Shown: positions 17,505 to 25,983, counted from the first letter of the stretch. The stretch: 64,000 nucleotides of DNA from JAVJSD01 sp040219575 (GCA_040219575.1 JAVJSD010000108.1:65369-129368), one strand, 5' to 3'. Translations and numbers: made by a program. Notes: generated from the sequence alone by a model not told the origin.

Positions 17505-18302
17505 TCAGTACTTGGCCAACTCCTTCGCTTCCTGTTGCGGGCGAAGCGCGGTGATCGTCTCCTGCGCCTTCTGGCTCATCAGCCGCAGGTCGCTGCCGAT
17601 GGCGAGGAACTGCATGCCCTGCTCGGCGCGGCTGAGGGCCGAGGGGGCGTCCATGGCGTGAATGCCGGTGGGCGTGCCGACCTGCTTGCCGACTTCGATC
17701 ACGCGTTGCACGGCCGCCTCGTGTTCCTGCGGCGTGGGATCCTTGCCGTCCGCACCGCGCATCTGGGCCCGCAGGTCGTTGGGGCCGATGAAGATCGCGT
17801 CGACGCCCGGCAGGCTGTAGATCTCCGGAGCATTGCGGATCCCCTCGGGGCTCTCGGTCATCAGCACCACCATGATCTCGTCGTTGGCCCCGGCGTAGTA
17901 CTCCGCCGCCGTGGCGTCGAAGTTCATCGAGTGCATCCCGCCGCCCAGACTGCGCGTGCCGGTCGGCGGATACTTGGCCGCCGCGATGGCGCTTTTCGCC
18001 TGTTCGACCGTGTCGACCATCGGCACCACGATGCCGTAGGCCCCGGCGTCGAGAGCCCGCTTGATGTACCAGTGCGTGCCTTCGGGCACCCGGGCCAGCG
18101 GCACGCAACCGGCGTCGGCGATGGCGCCGAACAGCGTGGTGGCCCGCGACCAGTCGATGGCCGAGTGCTCGATGTCCAGCGTCAGCCAATCGAAGCCCAT
18201 CCGCGCCAGCACCCGCGTGGCGTACAGGTCGCCCAGCGACAGCCACGTTCCGAAGGAAGGCTCGCCCCGCTTCAGCTTTTCTTTGACGTAGTTGGTTTTC
18301 AT
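17505..18302 (-). CDS. HpcH/HpaI-family class II aldolase
   Basis: 265 aa from ATG 18302, with GAGGAA 6 bp upstream. The fold is the HpcH/HpaI aldolase/citrate lyase TIM barrel: LKRGEPSFGTWLSLGD at the start, WLTLDIEHSAIDW (catalytic His), GIVVPMVDTVEQAKSA, TGTRSLGGG, the metal-site Glu in MTESPEGIRN and Asp in GVDAIFIGPNDL. Members cleave 2-keto-3-deoxy sugar acids or 4-hydroxy-2-oxo acids to pyruvate or glyoxylate plus an aldehyde, using a divalent metal. The precise substrate (2-keto-3-deoxy-L-rhamnonate or 2-dehydro-3-deoxyglucarate, for example) is not decided by sequence alone. A short-chain dehydrogenase gene lies upstream on the same strand. Confidence 0.9.
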   Translation of the reverse strand: MKTNYVKEKLKRGEPSFGTWLSLGDLYATRVLARMGFDWLTLDIEHSAIDWSRATTLFGAIADAGCVPLARVPEGTHWYIKRALDAGAYGIVVPMVDTVEQAKSAIAAAKYPPTGTRSLGGGMHSMNFDATAAEYYAGANDEIMVVLMTESPEGIRNAPEIYSLPGVDAIFIGPNDLRAQMRGADGKDPTPQEHEAAVQRVIEVGKQVGTPTGIHAMDAPSALSRAEQGMQFLAIGSDLRLMSQKAQETITALRPQQEAKELAKY

Positions 18303-18431
18303 CGTGTTCCTCGGGAAGGCGGGAGTGGCTGGCGGGCGGCAGTGTTGGCGAAACGGCAGGCTGGAAGCCCGCCCTACGGAGCACGTACCTGGCGACACCA
18401 AGCGTAAAACACGGTCGGGCGTTTCGCAACG

Positions 18432-19217
18432 CTACAGGCGGCGGATATGGAAGCCGCCGTCGACGTTCAACCGGTCGCCCGTGCTGAAGGGGAAGTCGTC
18501 GCCGACCAACGCGGCCACCGCCCGAGCGACGTCGTCGGGCTGTCCCCAACGGCGGATCGGGCTGAGTCCGTCGGCGATCAACCGATCATATTTCTCCTGC
18601 ACCGGGGCGGTCATGTCGCTGGCGATCACGCCGGGGCAGACCTCGAACACCCGCAGGTTGTGCTCGGCCAGGCGAGCGGCGAGCAGCCAGGTCATCATCT
18701 GCAAGGCGGCTTTGGCCATGCAGTAGTCGGCCCGGTTGGTGGAGACGGCGTAGGCCGAGATCGACGACACGTTGACAATCGTGCCCCGCGGGATCGTCTG
18801 CTGGTCGACCAGGTCGATCATCGTGTTGGCGGCGAGTTGGGCCAGGAAGAACGGGCCCTTGAGGTTCGTATCGAACACTAGGTCCCAACTCTCCTCGTCG
18901 GCCTCCAGCAGATCCTTGCGGCCTTGCGAAGTGATGCCGGCGTTGTTCACCAACACATCCAACCGGCCGAACTGGCTGAGGGCGGCATCGACCAAGCCGC
19001 GGCGATCATCGGCCGAAGCGACATCGCCGCGCACGGCGATGGCCCGACCGCCGGCCGCTTCGATCTCGGCGACCGCCTGCCGGGCCGCCTGATCGCTGCG
19101 CAGGTAGTTGATCACCACCGCGTGACCTCGGCGGGCCAGTTCTTGTGCGATGCCGCGGCCGATTCCGCGCGACGAGCCGGTAACCAGGGCGACGGAGTTG
19201 GCGCTGAGATTTGGCAT
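18432..19217 (-). CDS. Short-chain dehydrogenase/reductase (FabG-like)
   Basis: 261 aa classical SDR. The Rossmann glycine motif TGSSRGIG is at residues 13-20, NNAG is at about 91, and the catalytic Ser-Tyr-Lys are in VNVSSISAYAVS and YCMAK. The end NVDGGFHIRRL is typical of the family. These enzymes reduce or oxidise keto/hydroxy groups with NAD(P)H. The label 3-oxoacyl-ACP reductase is the usual automatic name. Being placed 130 bp upstream of the HpcH/HpaI aldolase on the same strand, a sugar-acid pathway role is as likely. Substrate undetermined. Confidence 0.9.
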   Translation of the reverse strand: MPNLSANSVALVTGSSRGIGRGIAQELARRGHAVVINYLRSDQAARQAVAEIEAAGGRAIAVRGDVASADDRRGLVDAALSQFGRLDVLVNNAGITSQGRKDLLEADEESWDLVFDTNLKGPFFLAQLAANTMIDLVDQQTIPRGTIVNVSSISAYAVSTNRADYCMAKAALQMMTWLLAARLAEHNLRVFEVCPGVIASDMTAPVQEKYDRLIADGLSPIRRWGQPDDVARAVAALVGDDFPFSTGDRLNVDGGFHIRRL

Positions 19218-19279
19218 CCCAACACCCTAGGACGGCCCCCGCAGGCCGTCAATCACCATGACTAAAGGTGAACATGACT

Positions 19280-20028
19280 AAAGGTGTCAGGAACCGTTTT
19301 GCTGCTTCTTCGGTCGGCCGCGGGGGCGGAGGGTGCTTTCCAGGCCGAGGCGGCGGACCATGCGGTCGGTCCATGGGTCGTCGCCGTACGGGGAGCCACG
19401 GGAAACAGAGCGGCGCAGGGCCGCGAGTTCGCCTTCCGTCTGCGGTGCGTTGACGTGATCCACCCAGCCGGGACGACGTGACAGCGGCCAGGCGGCCAAC
19501 AGAGACTTTTCCTTCGCTGTCCCCCGCAGCCAACGCCAGAGACTGCCCCACTGCCAGTCCTCGGCGCGCTTCACCAGCCGGGCCCGCAGGGCGTTGCGTT
19601 CGACGTAGCGGCAGACGCTGTAGAAGTGATCGTCCTCCTGGACGGGGAACGACTTGAAGCGGCCTTGATACAGGTGGCCGCTGCCGATGCTGTGGCGATG
19701 GGCGTGCCAGCGCTGGGTATGCGTGAGCGTCAGCCAGCCGAGAAACTGCGACAGTTCGCCGTCCTCGCGCGGCCACACAACCAGGTGCCAGTGGTTCGGC
19801 ATCAGGCAGTAAGCCAGCAGTCGCGTCTGGTACCGCTCGACCGCCTCCTGCAGCACGCGCTCGAAGGCTTCGTAGTCGCCCTGCTTCTCGAAGATCGGCA
19901 GTCGGGCGTTGGCCCGGTTCAAGGCGTGATACACCACGCCCCCTTCGGCGGCTCGTCGCGGTCTTCCCATGCCCGCAACACTAACGCATCCGCACCGCGA
20001 AGTCAACTAAACGGTTCCTGACACCTTT
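19280..20028. mobile_element. RAYT unit with perfect 20-bp inverted ends
   Basis: AAAGGTGTCAGGAACCGTTT at 19280-19299 is repeated exactly in inverted orientation at 20009-20028. The unit encloses only the RAYT transposase gene. Outside the left end, CATGACTAAAGGTG is duplicated in tandem (19257-19270 and 19273-19286), overlapping the arm. The right end abuts an RHS-repeat remnant. Confidence 0.8.
19287..19970 (-). CDS. REP-associated tyrosine transposase (RAYT, IS200/IS605-like Y1)
   Basis: 227 aa from ATG 19970 (MGRPRRAAEGGVVYHALNR); the frame is open to 20006. The HUH nuclease motif is NHWHLVVWP, and the conserved YQGRFKSFPV and RYVERNALRA segments contain the family's catalytic-Tyr region. 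The C-terminus is basic (RPRGRPKKQQNGS). RAYTs nick single-stranded DNA at REP-type hairpins and are usually single-copy, domesticated relatives of IS200/IS605 TnpA. Most of the gene lies between perfect 20-bp inverted repeats, and its 3' end overlaps the left one, suggesting that this unit is or was mobile. Confidence 0.93.
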   Translation of the reverse strand: MGRPRRAAEGGVVYHALNRANARLPIFEKQGDYEAFERVLQEAVERYQTRLLAYCLMPNHWHLVVWPREDGELSQFLGWLTLTHTQRWHAHRHSIGSGHLYQGRFKSFPVQEDDHFYSVCRYVERNALRARLVKRAEDWQWGSLWRWLRGTAKEKSLLAAWPLSRRPGWVDHVNAPQTEGELAALRRSVSRGSPYGDDPWTDRMVRRLGLESTLRPRGRPKKQQNGS

Positions 20029-20030
20029 TA

Positions 20031-20155
20031 TTCCCCACAGCTTGATCTGGCGATAGAGATCGTCGTCGTAGGTCGTGACGGCGCCCAACGCATCGGTCAC
20101 CGTGAGCAGGTTGCCCGCGGCGTCGCAGGTGCAGTCGGTCTCGGGAGAATTTTGA
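20031..20155 (-). pseudogene. Remnant of an RHS/YD-repeat protein
   Basis: On the minus strand the frame reads TDCTCDAAGNLLTVTDALG, then AVTTYDDDLYRQIKLWG. This is one RHS (YD) repeat unit of the normal form YxYDxxGNLLxVTDxxGxxTxYxYD. No start and no further repeats are present, and the fragment ends at the RAYT unit. It is interpreted as the residue of a larger RHS gene broken by insertion or deletion. Confidence 0.7.
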
Positions 20156-20184
20156 CGAGACTGGGGCGGCGTCGCGTGAATTTG

Positions 20185-21447
20185 CTATTCCAGCAAACGC
20201 TGCAGTTGACTGACCTGGCCGCGGTGATCGGTCAACAGCAGGTCGTTGCCATGCAGCCGCCAGCGGAAGTTGAGCAGACTGCCGTCCTTCCAGGTGACGC
20301 GGAGCACGTCCTGCTCCGCGGCGAAACGTCCCACCAACACCGGGGGACGTTTGGACTTGCCGTCGCCCTGGCCGCTGGCGAGTTGCGGCTTGTCGAGCAA
20401 GACGGCGATGCGGCCGTCGCCGTGGATCCGCATCCGCCCACCCAGCGACTTCCACGAACCGACGATCGGCGCCACTTCGCGGAGGTCGTCGGACACATCC
20501 TGTCTCGGCGGCCGAGGCTGCAGCACCAGCAAGCTGTCGAGCATGCGTTCGAATTGGGCGCTGCGCGAATCGTGCAACGCCTCGGGAGCAACCGCATGAA
20601 CCTCGCACAGGCCCCATTGGGAATCGACGAAGACGTGAAAGCCTCGATGCCCAGCTCCGGCCGCCTGGGTTTCCGCCAGGGCGAATTGCTGGCGCAGCGC
20701 CGGACGGCCGTTGATCGTCAATGCGTCGAGCGCTCCCGGTTGGGCCAGGCTGTCGGTGGCGATCCGCAGCCGCTCGGGCAAGACGACATTCAGATCCACC
20801 GGGGCGGAGGCTTGAGGCGGACGCGGATGATAGGTCAGCCACATCCCGTCCCGCAGCGGCGCCTCGGAGTTCTGAAGCGGCTGCGGCGCGATCACCATTC
20901 GAACTTCGCGACCAACGGGAAACTCCACCACCAACCAGTCGCCGGGAACGCGCAGTTCGACGGCGCCCGCGGCGAAGCGGACGATCGCTCGGTCGTCCAC
21001 GTCGCTGGCCTCCACGTGCGCCGCCGGGGTGGCGTGGGGCGGGACGAAAGCGCCCCCGGCGGCGTCGTAGCGTGGTGCGGCCTGTCTGCGAGCCATCGTC
21101 GCAGCGGCGGGCCTCGCGGCAAACGGCTCATCGAACGTCGGGGCGATTTCGGACTGCGGCAGCTTCGAGGTTTGGGCTACCTGCTCGGAAGACCTGTCGA
21201 GGGGCGTCGCTTCCAACGCCGTCGGGTCGCCGATTTCGCCGATGTCGACGCGCGGGCCATCCTCGCGCAAGGTACTCGCGGGCGTGATTGGCTTGTGGAC
21301 CGCGGCCGACTTTGCCGGTTCGCCGCAGACTACTCGCGACGAGGCCGCGCAGACCGGTCCCCGTGTTTCGCGGAAGTCTCGCGCCGCGATCACAATCGCG
21401 GCCGAGGCGACCACGAGGCAGACGACGCCGGCCAATCGAAACAACAT
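20185..21447 (-). CDS. Membrane-anchored hypothetical protein
   Basis: 420 aa from ATG 21447, with GGAGAAGC upstream. The N-terminus has one hydrophobic segment (LAGVVCLVVASAAIVIAA), then a long Pro/Ala-rich disordered stretch to about residue 150. Two beta-rich parts follow: residues about 155-305 with DDRAIVRFAAGAVELRVPGD and a segment about the loss of a DVNVVL-type strand (DLNVVLPERLRIATDSLAQP), and a C-terminal part (GSWKSLGGRMRIHGDGRIAV) that resembles the 'lipocalin-like/extracellular beta-barrel' pattern of small planctomycete proteins. No motif supports a function. Confidence 0.75.
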   Translation of the reverse strand: MLFRLAGVVCLVVASAAIVIAARDFRETRGPVCAASSRVVCGEPAKSAAVHKPITPASTLREDGPRVDIGEIGDPTALEATPLDRSSEQVAQTSKLPQSEIAPTFDEPFAARPAAATMARRQAAPRYDAAGGAFVPPHATPAAHVEASDVDDRAIVRFAAGAVELRVPGDWLVVEFPVGREVRMVIAPQPLQNSEAPLRDGMWLTYHPRPPQASAPVDLNVVLPERLRIATDSLAQPGALDALTINGRPALRQQFALAETQAAGAGHRGFHVFVDSQWGLCEVHAVAPEALHDSRSAQFERMLDSLLVLQPRPPRQDVSDDLREVAPIVGSWKSLGGRMRIHGDGRIAVLLDKPQLASGQGDGKSKRPPVLVGRFAAEQDVLRVTWKDGSLLNFRWRLHGNDLLLTDHRGQVSQLQRLLE

Positions 21448-21628
21448 CCCGCTTCTCCGTAAGCTGTTGATGTCAGACCCTCTCGGGGTCGCATCGACCT
21501 GCGCGTCGTCGCGGCAACAGCAGCGGGAGGGATACGCCAACTCTGCGGGCTATTCCGAAGTTGACAGTCGGGCAAACAGAACGGCGCTGGGAACGATGGG
21601 CGCAGTGACCGATGGGCGCGGGCATTCG

Positions 21629-21755
21629 TTGGGCTGAGTCTGAGGAGTCGTCGCGGAGCTCGTAGGGGTTCCGCCATTTGAACGCCGTCGGAAGTCTCAC
21701 GACTTCCGCTACGGGGTCTTACGACTTCCGCTACGGAGTTTCCAGATACAGCTTA
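21629..21755 (-). repeat. Stop-codon-anchored MITE-like element, copy 1
   Basis: Read on the minus strand the element starts CTAAGCTGTATCTGGAAAC directly at the TAA stop of the TPR gene, then GTAGCGGAAGTCGTAAGAC and GTAGCGGAAGTCGTGAGACT (an internal duplication). The far end near 21629 has an imperfect copy of the terminal sequence (about 12 of 19 positions). Length about 127 bp, as in the other copies. Confidence 0.65.
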
Positions 21756-22751
21756 GTTGGGCGCGGGTGCGCTAAAGGAAGGCGAGGCCATGGCCGCGGC
21801 GGTGCGGGGTTGGCCTTCGAGCCGGGAACGCAATTGCAGGCTCGGCACATGCCGCGGAGCAAGGGCCAAGGCGCCCTCCAGCGAGAGGCGGGCGTTGGTG
21901 GGATCGCCGACCAGCATTTGGGCTTCCCCGAGGTGATACAGCAAGTCGGGAGAGGCGGGACCGCGCGACGACGCGGCGACCAACAATTCCACCGCGTCGT
22001 GATTTCGGCCCAAGGCCTTCATCGCCAGGCCTTCGAGATAGAGCACCTGTTGCGGCTCCTGTCCCGGGGCGTACTGATCGGCGAGCGATTCGAGCGTGCA
22101 CAAGGTTCGCTGCGGTCGCCCCATCGCGCGATAGATTTCGGCGACCGCGAGTTGGACGTCTGGATAATGCGCCTGGTGGCTGAGGGCGCGATGGTATGCG
22201 GCCAGGGCTTCGGTTCGATGTCCCTGCTGTTGGAGCGCGTCGCCCCGCAGAGCCCAGGCGCTGGCCAGCGAGCGGTTGATGCGAATCGCCTCGTCGGCTT
22301 TGACGCCGGCCCGAATCAGGTCGCCGCGGGCCAGATACATCTCGCCCAGCCGCACCAGCATGACCGCGTCGCCGCCAGAGAGTTCGGCCGCCCTTTCCAT
22401 TTCGCGAATGGCCTGGTCGGTTGCGCCCCTGCGCCAAAGTGTTTCGGCAAGTTGGGCGTGCGCGCGTTCGTCGGCGGGACAAGTAGCGACTGCTTGCGAG
22501 AACTGCGACTCGGCCTCGTCCCAGCGGCCGCGCTGCATGGCTTCCATACCCTGCAACGAATGCTGCCGCGCCGCGACCACGCCGTCGGACAACTTGCAGC
22601 CGAACGTGGCGCATCCTCCCGACGCTACGACCAGCAGACCGACAAGAATGCCGTGGCCGCTATAGCGGTAGATTCGATGCGACTGGGTGTGGAAGCGGTT
22701 AGGCAAATCGCGCTCCGTGCGATCGTCGAGGCGTCCTGCCTCGTCAGTCAT
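21753..22751 (-). CDS. TPR-repeat lipoprotein or exported protein
   Basis: 332 aa from ATG 22751 (MTDEAGRLDDRTER); the frame is open to 22832. A hydrophobic segment GILVGLLVVASGGC ends in a lipobox-like Cys, so a lipoprotein is possible although the N-terminus before it is long. Tetratricopeptide repeats cover about residues 55-320: ARQHSLQGMEAMQRGRWDEA, AHAQLAETLWRRGATDQAIR, VMLVRLGEMYLARGDLIRAG, SAWALRGDALQQQGHRTEAL, VQLAVAEIYRAMGRPQ, LLYHLGEAQMLVGDPTNARL. TPR proteins act as protein-binding scaffolds; the partner is unknown. Its stop codon coincides with the end of a MITE-like element. Confidence 0.82.
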   Translation of the reverse strand: MTDEAGRLDDRTERDLPNRFHTQSHRIYRYSGHGILVGLLVVASGGCATFGCKLSDGVVAARQHSLQGMEAMQRGRWDEAESQFSQAVATCPADERAHAQLAETLWRRGATDQAIREMERAAELSGGDAVMLVRLGEMYLARGDLIRAGVKADEAIRINRSLASAWALRGDALQQQGHRTEALAAYHRALSHQAHYPDVQLAVAEIYRAMGRPQRTLCTLESLADQYAPGQEPQQVLYLEGLAMKALGRNHDAVELLVAASSRGPASPDLLYHLGEAQMLVGDPTNARLSLEGALALAPRHVPSLQLRSRLEGQPRTAAAMASPSFSAPAPN

Positions 22752-22948
22752 AACGCCGCTTGGCGACCCCAACAGGGGCCAACGATTGTGGCGTGGAGGC
22801 CGGGGACGCACGGTGCGCCGCCAATGCCTCATTCACCTCTATCGGTCGCTCCGCCGCCGAACCGCGAAACAAAAACTCGGGGACAGGCGAAGATTTCGGG
22901 TGGGGGAGGATACCAATTCGGCCCCGTCCGGGGCAAGAAGAGTTGACC

Positions 22949-23587
22949 CTAGCGAGACGGCCCGGCGGTGGGGGAAAGCAGGGCGTCGCGCTCCAATTCG
23001 TCGCTGCCGACGTCGGTAATCGGAACTTCGCGATTGTCGCCGCTTTTGGCCGAGCAGGCCTCCACATCGCAAACCGACTCGCCTTCCTGGATCCCGCAAA
23101 GATCCCAGGCTTCCTGCGGGGCGGGGTAGTCTCCATAGAACCGTTTGATGAAGTGACGGCGATCGCTGTCGGGCACGTGGCGTTGCCAACCCCAGCGGTC
23201 GAGCAGGCGGTCGGAGATCCGGAGATTGCTCGCTTCACAAAGGGCGGCGTCGCTGCGCTTGATGCGGGCGATTTCGTCGAGGATCACCAGCGCCCCACGA
23301 AACGTCTTGAGCGAGGCGCCGCACGAGGAAACGACGTATTTCAGCGTCAGGAAGTTGCGAAACCCCCACGGCTGGTTGTAGTACAACAGGCAGCGATTGC
23401 CGGGCGTGCGATGGTGAAAGCGGCTGCCAAGCCACCAGATTTCCGCCACACTGATGACCTTGGGCCATGGCCGGAGATGGATGCCGACAAGCCGTTCGTC
23501 GGCCGTCTCGATCACGCCGTACGGCCGCCTTCGCAGGACCTCGGCCCCTTCCCGGAGATCGCGAATTGTCTGAAACGGCGGCCACAT
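22949..23587 (-). CDS. Hypothetical protein
   Basis: 212 aa, no signal peptide or membrane helix. It is rich in Trp, Arg and Cys (PWPKVISVAEIWWLGSRFHH, LLYYNQPWGFRNFLTLKYVV, DRLLDRWGWQRHVPDSDRRH). The pattern LVILDEIARIKRSDAALCEA is helical. The order and Trp/His content recall small planctomycete proteins of unknown role. Codon use is typical of the window and the frame is long, so it is probably real. It lies between the TPR gene and the prepilin peptidase gene, all on the minus strand. No function can be offered. Confidence 0.7.
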   Translation of the reverse strand: MWPPFQTIRDLREGAEVLRRRPYGVIETADERLVGIHLRPWPKVISVAEIWWLGSRFHHRTPGNRCLLYYNQPWGFRNFLTLKYVVSSCGASLKTFRGALVILDEIARIKRSDAALCEASNLRISDRLLDRWGWQRHVPDSDRRHFIKRFYGDYPAPQEAWDLCGIQEGESVCDVEACSAKSGDNREVPITDVGSDELERDALLSPTAGPSR

Positions 23588-23647
23588 GTCGGAATGCTCC
23601 TCCGCTGAAGAGTAGCCTAGCGGAGAGGCGATGCAGCTCCGCCGAGT

Positions 23648-23773
23648 CTAGATTTTGCCTGGAAACGCTGTGATTGTGCGATCTTCCGTCGCGGAACTTG
23701 CCAGAGTTCCGAGGCATTCGGTCGAATTCGAAAGTCTGGCGACTTCCGCTACAGGTTTTCAGGCAGAGGCTAG
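23648..23773 (-). repeat. Stop-codon-anchored MITE-like element, copy 2
   Basis: 126 bp bounded by CTAG at both ends. The terminal sequences CTAGCCTCTGCCTGAAAAC (minus strand, at 23773) and CTAGATTTTGCCTGGAAAC (plus strand, at 23648) are inverted relative to each other and match at 15 of 19 positions. The inside carries GTAGCGGAAGTCGCCAGACT and its partner arm. The first TAG of the element is the stop codon of the prepilin peptidase gene. Confidence 0.75.
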
Positions 23774-25146
23774 GGTTTTCCCTTTTTCCCCTTCTTTCCT
23801 GATTTCTTTCCGCCCGGTTTCTTCTTTTCGAAATTCCCCTGCGGGCTACTTGGCTTTGGAGACGGTTTCGGCTTGTTCGGTTTGTTGGGAATGGGCGGCT
23901 GCGGTTCGTCAGGAAATAGGAAACGCTCCTTGATGAATCGCCACCCAACCAGCATGGCCCCCATAAGAACCAGTCCCGCTGCGACCATCAGCGGGATTCG
24001 CCAGCCGAGGATGAAGATTCTGGCGGCCCATTCGTGCCACAGCCCGCTCCAACTGACCAGCAGGAACACGGCGGCCAGGCAGAGGTAGGGACCGAAGGCG
24101 ATGTCGGTTCGACGGTGGATGATCAATTGCGCCACGCCGATCAGCAGCGCGGCGAAGGGGGCGAAAAAGAAGATGAGCAGGGCCGACTGCCAGCCGAGAA
24201 ATGCGCCGATCATGGCCATCAGGATCACGTCGCCAAAGCCCATCGCCTCGACACCCAGGGCCCGCGTGCCGACGATCCGCACGCCCCAGATCAATCCCCC
24301 GCCGAAGGCCATCCCGACCAGCGCGGAGAGCAGGTCGGGCCAATGGCCGAATCGCCAAACCGCCACGATCGCCACGGCGCCGACGATGGCCAGGATGTGG
24401 TAGGGCCGTGAAGCCCGGCGGCAAAAGACGCTGCGGTAGAGCAGGTCGACGCCAAAGCTCAAGCCACGACGCGTGTCCCAGATGAAGGGCATGATGGCGA
24501 AACACCACGCAATATAGCACGCCAGGCCGCACCACAGGCCGTCTCGGCCGTCGAGCCAGGCGGGCCAGTCCAACGGCGAACTGAGCCGTAGCGGTTCGAT
24601 GGTTTGGGCGGCGCGGGTAGGCACACCGATCGGCAGCCGCGCCGCGGGCAACAGCGACGCCAGCCCCAACGCGAACAGCGTCCCGGGCACCGTGATGGCG
24701 TCGGGAATCGTTTTCTCGTCGAAGTCGATGAACGTCGCCACCATCATCAACGAGACGAGTACAACCTGCATCAGGTACTGCGCGTGCTGCATGCCGGCGG
24801 TGGGCGGCAAGCCGATGGCGTCGAAGGGGCCGTTCTGAAGGTCCCAGCGGTAGAGCGCGGCGAACGCGCCGCCGGTGGCCAGTTCGATCAGCAGCGGTCG
24901 AATCCAGAACCCGCCGCCGTGCTGTTTCGCTTCCCTGCGTAGCGAAATCCAGCCGAAAACCGGTAGAAAATCGAACCAGCGGCGGGGCGGGGCATCGTCG
25001 GGGGCGGGCGACCACGGCCCGATCCGGCGCTTGCGAAAAATCGCCAGACGATAGATGCCGCGGTTCAACTGCGTCCCGACCGCGGTTCCCACCAGGAACA
25101 GCAAGGCCAGGCGAACTTCGGGCGGTATCGCGAGGAGAAAGTTCAC
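23770..25146 (-). CDS. Prepilin peptidase (A24 aspartic protease) with Lys-rich tail
   Basis: 458 aa from GTG 25146 (VNFLLAIPPEVRLALLFL); the frame extends upstream into non-hydrophobic sequence. It is an integral membrane protein with about nine helices. The two catalytic aspartates of type IV leader peptidases are present: Asp in FIDFDEKTIPD and in the GxGD motif GFGDVILMAM. In contrast to classical PilD, the N-terminal domain lacks the CxxC pairs. The protein also carries a C-terminal soluble tail of Pro then Lys/Gly (PNKPNKPKPSPKPSS, KKPGGKKSGKKGKKGKP). It should process type IV pilin-like or pseudopilin (secretin-system) leaders. Its stop codon coincides with a MITE-like element. Confidence 0.88.
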   Translation of the reverse strand: MNFLLAIPPEVRLALLFLVGTAVGTQLNRGIYRLAIFRKRRIGPWSPAPDDAPPRRWFDFLPVFGWISLRREAKQHGGGFWIRPLLIELATGGAFAALYRWDLQNGPFDAIGLPPTAGMQHAQYLMQVVLVSLMMVATFIDFDEKTIPDAITVPGTLFALGLASLLPAARLPIGVPTRAAQTIEPLRLSSPLDWPAWLDGRDGLWCGLACYIAWCFAIMPFIWDTRRGLSFGVDLLYRSVFCRRASRPYHILAIVGAVAIVAVWRFGHWPDLLSALVGMAFGGGLIWGVRIVGTRALGVEAMGFGDVILMAMIGAFLGWQSALLIFFFAPFAALLIGVAQLIIHRRTDIAFGPYLCLAAVFLLVSWSGLWHEWAARIFILGWRIPLMVAAGLVLMGAMLVGWRFIKERFLFPDEPQPPIPNKPNKPKPSPKPSSPQGNFEKKKPGGKKSGKKGKKGKP

Positions 25147-25428
25147 GCGGCGGAACGGTGATCGAGGAGCAGAGCGAGAACAGCCGGGCGTGCGCGACGG
25201 CTCGTCGCGTAAGGTATACCGCCGCACCTTGCGGGCGTCGAGTCGTTCCCGCCGTGTGCGGAGCGCCGCCCGAGGGGCTTGGCCCGCTAAGGCGCGTTCT
25301 TGCCGCGGCGTTCGAATTGCCGCGGAAAAGCGACGCGTTTCGGCCGCCAAAATGTATTCCCGATTTCACCGCCGGAGAGGCGACGGCGCGTTGCCGTAAA
25401 TATTTTGCACAACTGCCTCTATCTGCCG

Positions 25429-25457
25429 TTGACGACTCTGAAGCTACGCCTTAAATT
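25429..25457 (+). promoter_or_regulatory. Candidate sigma-70 promoter of the S10-spc operon
   Basis: TTGACG (25429-25434) and TAAATT (25452-25457) are 17 bp apart, close to the consensus hexamers. Transcription would start near 25464, giving a leader of about 70 nt before rpsJ. It is the only such pair seen in the 388-bp gap upstream of rpsJ. Confidence 0.6.
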
Positions 25458-25473
25458 CATTGGTTTCCAATTT

Positions 25474-25493
25474 GCCCGGCAGAGACGCCGGGC
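25474..25493 (+). promoter_or_regulatory. Leader hairpin upstream of rpsJ
   Basis: GCCCGGC (25474-25480), loop AGAGAC, GCCGGGC (25487-25493): a perfect 7-bp GC stem in the predicted leader of the ribosomal operon. It may mark a site of autogenous control (as L4 does in enterobacteria) or simply stabilise the leader; no ligand can be named. Confidence 0.4.
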
Positions 25494-25534
25494 GCATGGT
25501 CGTCGGCCGGAGCGCCGACCTGGGAGTGGCGAAC

Positions 25535-25858
25535 GTGGCACCGCAGTCCGAAGTAATTCGAATTCGTATGGAGGCCTACGATCACAGCATTCTCGATCAG
25601 AGTGCGCAGGAGATCGTGGAGACCGCCAAGCGAACGCACAGCGAGGTGCACGGGCCGATTCCCTTGCCGACCCGCATTGAGCGTTACACCGTGCTGTCGG
25701 GCCCTTGCATCGACAAGAAGGCTCGTCAGCAATTTGAGATCCGCACCCACAAGCGGCTGATCGACATTGTTCAGGCCACGGCTAAAACGATCGAGGCCTT
25801 GAACAAGTTGAGTTTGCCGGCGGGGGTCGAGATCAAGATTAAGGCATCCACACGATAA
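25535..25858 (+). CDS. rpsJ: 30S ribosomal protein S10
   Basis: 107 aa from GTG 25535, with GGGAG upstream; the frame is open further upstream but the homologous part begins VAPQSEVIRIRMEAYDHSIL. S10 binds the head of the 30S subunit near S3 and S14 and also acts in antitermination with NusB. Signatures: VHGPIPLPTRIERYTVLSGP, QFEIRTHKRLIDI, LPAGVEIKIK. Length fits the family (about 103 aa). It is the first gene of the S10-spc operon, behind the candidate promoter at 25429-25457. The usual upstream str-operon genes (rpsL, rpsG, fusA, tuf) are not here; a divergent prepilin peptidase gene is. Confidence 0.97.
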   Translation: MAPQSEVIRIRMEAYDHSILDQSAQEIVETAKRTHSEVHGPIPLPTRIERYTVLSGPCIDKKARQQFEIRTHKRLIDIVQATAKTIEALNKLSLPAGVEIKIKASTR

Positions 25859-25983
25859 CCTACCTGCCTCCGTTTTCCGGAAGATCCTGAAAGCACCATG
25901 GGACGGACGCCGCGCGGGTAAGTCGCAAGGCCGATGGGCATTTTGCGAACTCCCGCAGGCAACAGACCACAAGGCGAATAGCG

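Noticed and set aside
20003..20842. Minus-strand open frame of 279 codons
   Set aside because: It runs through the repeat arm, the RHS remnant and part of the better-supported 20185-21447 gene in another frame; Arg-rich shadow composition.
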